This document shows, piece by piece, positions 7,467 to 8,586 of a DNA stretch of 8,586 nt. The DNA is from Gammaproteobacteria bacterium. GTDB lineage: Bacteria; Pseudomonadota; Gammaproteobacteria; QOAV01. Every line of letters starts with the position of its first letter. Position 1 is the first letter of the stretch. Both the position numbers and the translations under genes were made by a program. The notes beneath the pieces were generated by a model. The model was not told the DNA's origin, did not search any database, and worked only from the letters and a program-made list of their open reading frames with translations. Location: NCBI GenBank assembly GCA_003972845.1, contig QOAV01000102.1, positions 1-8,586 on the forward strand, written 5' to 3'.

Positions 7467-7542
7467 TGGTGGGTGCTGAGGGGATCGAACCCCCGACCCT
7501 CGCCTTGTAAGGGCGATGCTCTCCCAGCTGAGCTAAGCACCC
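7467..7542 (-). tRNA. tRNA-Val (anticodon TAC)
   Basis: A complete 76-nt cloverleaf with encoded CCA (7469-7467). The acceptor GGGTGCT (7542-7536) pairs with AGCACCC (7477-7471), and the discriminator is A at 7470. The anticodon TAC is at 7509-7507 within the CGCCC/GGGCG stem. The T arm reads CGGGG-GTTCGAT-CCCCT. It begins just 12 nt after the hupB stop codon, too close for an independent promoter between them, so it is probably released from the hupB transcript by tRNA processing. Confidence 0.98.
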
Positions 7543-7554
7543 GTGAAAGGCGCG

Positions 7555-7827
7555 CTACTTTACTGCATCTTTCAGGGCTTTGCCAGCCTTAAATTTGGGG
7601 GTTTTTGAGGCTGAAATCATGATCTCTTCGCCAGTACGGGGATTGCGTCCCTTGCGTGCTGCGCGCTCGGAAATAGAGAAGGTACCAAAGCCGACCAGCG
7701 CCACGGTATCGCCTTTACTCAAAGCCTTTGCAATCGCGTCAGTTGTGGCGTCCAGAGCACGACCAGCGGCTGCTTTAGACAGGTCGGCGGAATCAGCAAT
7801 TTCATCAATCAGTTCACTTTTATTCAT
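7555..7827 (-). CDS. hupB: DNA-binding protein HU, beta type
   Basis: HU is a small nucleoid protein that binds and bends DNA without strong sequence specificity, as a homo- or heterodimer (90 aa, exactly the family length). Visible hallmarks are the N-terminal [11 protein letters not shown] helix, the core [20 protein letters not shown] (39-58) and the DNA-binding arm with [10 protein letters not shown] (60-69), in which P63 is the residue that intercalates into DNA. The C-terminal [13 protein letters not shown] is also typical. The start ATG at 7827 follows GAGGG with a 7-nt spacer. I call it hupB rather than hupA because it lies directly downstream of lon, the usual place of hupB. It is driven by a strong promoter in the lon-hupB gap, and its transcript probably runs on through tRNA-Val and tRNA-Asp to the terminator at 7342-7365. 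Confidence 0.97.
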   Translation of the reverse strand: MNKSELIDEIADSADLSKAAAGRALDATTDAIAKALSKGDTVALVGFGTFSISERAARKGRNPRTGEEIMISASKTPKFKAGKALKDAVK

Positions 7828-7840
7828 AATTTTACCCTCA

Positions 7841-7877
7841 GTTCCTTGTTCCTTGTAGTTTACTTTTGTGGTTCCTT
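7841..7877 (-). repeat. Three copies of AAGGAAC in the hupB leader
   Basis: The minus strand carries AAGGAAC at 7877-7871, 7854-7848 and 7847-7841. The last two are in direct tandem and the first lies 23 nt upstream. All fall within the roughly 95-nt 5' untranslated region predicted from the hupB promoter, just ahead of the true ribosome site (GAGGG). Function is unknown; the repeat contains an AAGGA ribosome-site-like core. Confidence 0.6.
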
Positions 7878-7928
7878 CATGCTCTAAGTACGAGGCTCCC
7901 CCCTATCCCTTAAGCGATGTGGATGGCC

Positions 7929-7958
7929 GTTATATCAGCCGGGTAAATCAAGTGTCAA
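7929..7958 (-). promoter_or_regulatory. hupB: Strong sigma70 promoter of hupB
   Basis: The minus strand has a perfect -35 TTGACA (7958-7953), an 18-nt spacer and -10 TATAAC (7934-7929, 5 of 6). A TGn extension lies immediately before the -10 (TG at 7937-7936). Transcription would begin near 7922, giving a hupB leader of about 95 nt. It lies between the lon stop and hupB, so HU and the two tRNAs can be transcribed independently of lon. Confidence 0.8.
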
Positions 7959-8000
7959 GAAGTACCCGACCGAAACACGGAGAATTCACTTAAAAGGGCG

Positions 8001-8586
8001 TTAATGCTTGGTTACAGCGCTGGAACCCGCTCTTTTCCCCGTTTTTTTTACGCCGCCGGCACGAGTGGGTTCCGAGCTTTTTGCCGGCTTCGGCGCCGAC
8101 TCCAGGGCCAGATCAATGACCTGGTCTATCCATTTGACCGGCTTGATTGTCAGATCCTGTTTGACATTGTCGGGAATATCCTGCAAATCCTTTTCGTTTT
8201 CACTGGGAATAAGCACCGTCTTGATGCCGCCACGGTGAGCCGCCAGCAGCTTTTCCTTAAGCCCGCCGATGGGAAGCACTTCGCCACGCAGGGTAATTTC
8301 ACCGGTCATGGCGACATCCGCGCGAACCGGGATTTTGGTCAGGGAAGAGACTATGGCCGTACACATACCGACACCCGCACTGGGACCGTCTTTTGGCGTC
8401 GCCCCTTCCGGGACGTGTACATGAATATCGAATTTTTCGTAAAAATCCTCATCGATTCCCAGCGAGCTGGCCCGATTTCTGACCACAGTCTTGGCTGACT
8501 GAATGGATTCCTGCATGACCTCGCCAAGCTTGCCGGTATAGAGCTGCTTGCCCTTGCCGGGCAGAACCACAGCTTCGATGGTGAGC
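8001..8586 (-). CDS. lon: ATP-dependent protease Lon, C-terminal part (5' end beyond window)
   Basis: This is the proteolytic domain of Lon, a cytoplasmic ring-shaped AAA+ protease that degrades misfolded and regulatory proteins. The frame is open at the right edge; 194 residues are visible, from [12 protein letters not shown] to the TAA at 8003-8001. The catalytic Ser-Lys dyad is present: S69 of the visible part, in PKDGPSAG, and K112 in [10 protein letters not shown]. They are 43 residues apart, as are E. coli S679 and K722. The [15 protein letters not shown] and [17 protein letters not shown] segments are diagnostic. After the conserved domain there is a low-complexity basic tail (about 163-194) rich in K, A, S and G, making the C-terminus about 20 residues longer past the catalytic serine than in E. 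coli. No clear terminator follows the stop, so some read-through into hupB is possible. Confidence 0.98.
   Translation of the reverse strand, partial: LTIEAVVLPGKGKQLYTGKLGEVMQESIQSAKTVVRNRASSLGIDEDFYEKFDIHVHVPEGATPKDGPSAGVGMCTAIVSSLTKIPVRADVAMTGEITLRGEVLPIGGLKEKLLAAHRGGIKTVLIPSENEKDLQDIPDNVKQDLTIKPVKWIDQVIDLALESAPKPAKSSEPTRAGGVKKTGKRAGSSAVTKH

Noticed and set aside
7283..7540. Protein-coding frames over the two tRNA genes on both strands
   Set aside because: These are reading frames through tRNA sequence. Their CSSAGRA- and GFESRPLRH-like peptides are well-known spurious translations of tRNA genes.

Overview
The window looks like chromosomal housekeeping DNA from a Gram-negative proteobacterium. 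The gene order lon - hupB - tRNA-Val - tRNA-Asp - ppiD on one strand, with fabI next to it, is familiar from Beta- and Gammaproteobacteria. A betaproteobacterium is my best guess, but this rests on recalled synteny and protein style, not on a search. There are no insertion sequences, CRISPR arrays, phage genes or other clear signs of transfer.

Left half (1-4458, minus strand): an operon for an ABC importer of the peptide/nickel/opine class. It reads, in order of transcription, a family-5 substrate-binding protein, an OppB/DppB-type permease and an OppC/DppC-type permease that runs off the left edge. The genes overlap by 4 nt at both junctions (GTGA and ATGA), so translation is probably coupled. 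The ATPase genes are not in the window and would be expected beyond position 1. Two features are unusual: the binding protein has a C-terminal transmembrane helix instead of being soluble, and the OppC-type permease has a long N-terminal extension with extra membrane segments. The OppC-type gene is open from 1301 to the edge.

Middle (4459-5370): a 117-nt divergent promoter region separates the transporter operon from fabI, the NADH-dependent enoyl-ACP reductase, on the plus strand. fabI converges on ppiD with only 5 nt between their stop codons.

Right half (5376-8586, minus strand): the 3' end of lon (ATP-dependent protease), then hupB (HU beta) with its own strong extended -10 sigma70 promoter. 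tRNA-Val(TAC) lies only 12 nt after the hupB stop, tRNA-Asp(GTC) follows 7 nt later, and then comes a Rho-independent terminator. ppiD, a membrane-anchored periplasmic parvulin-type foldase, follows. Lon, HU and PpiD together form a protein quality-control and nucleoid block that is commonly clustered.

No wholly new system is evident. The most interesting material is the architecture of the transporter (membrane-tethered binding protein, enlarged permease, coupled translation), followed by the hupB-tRNA transcription unit and its repeat-containing leader.
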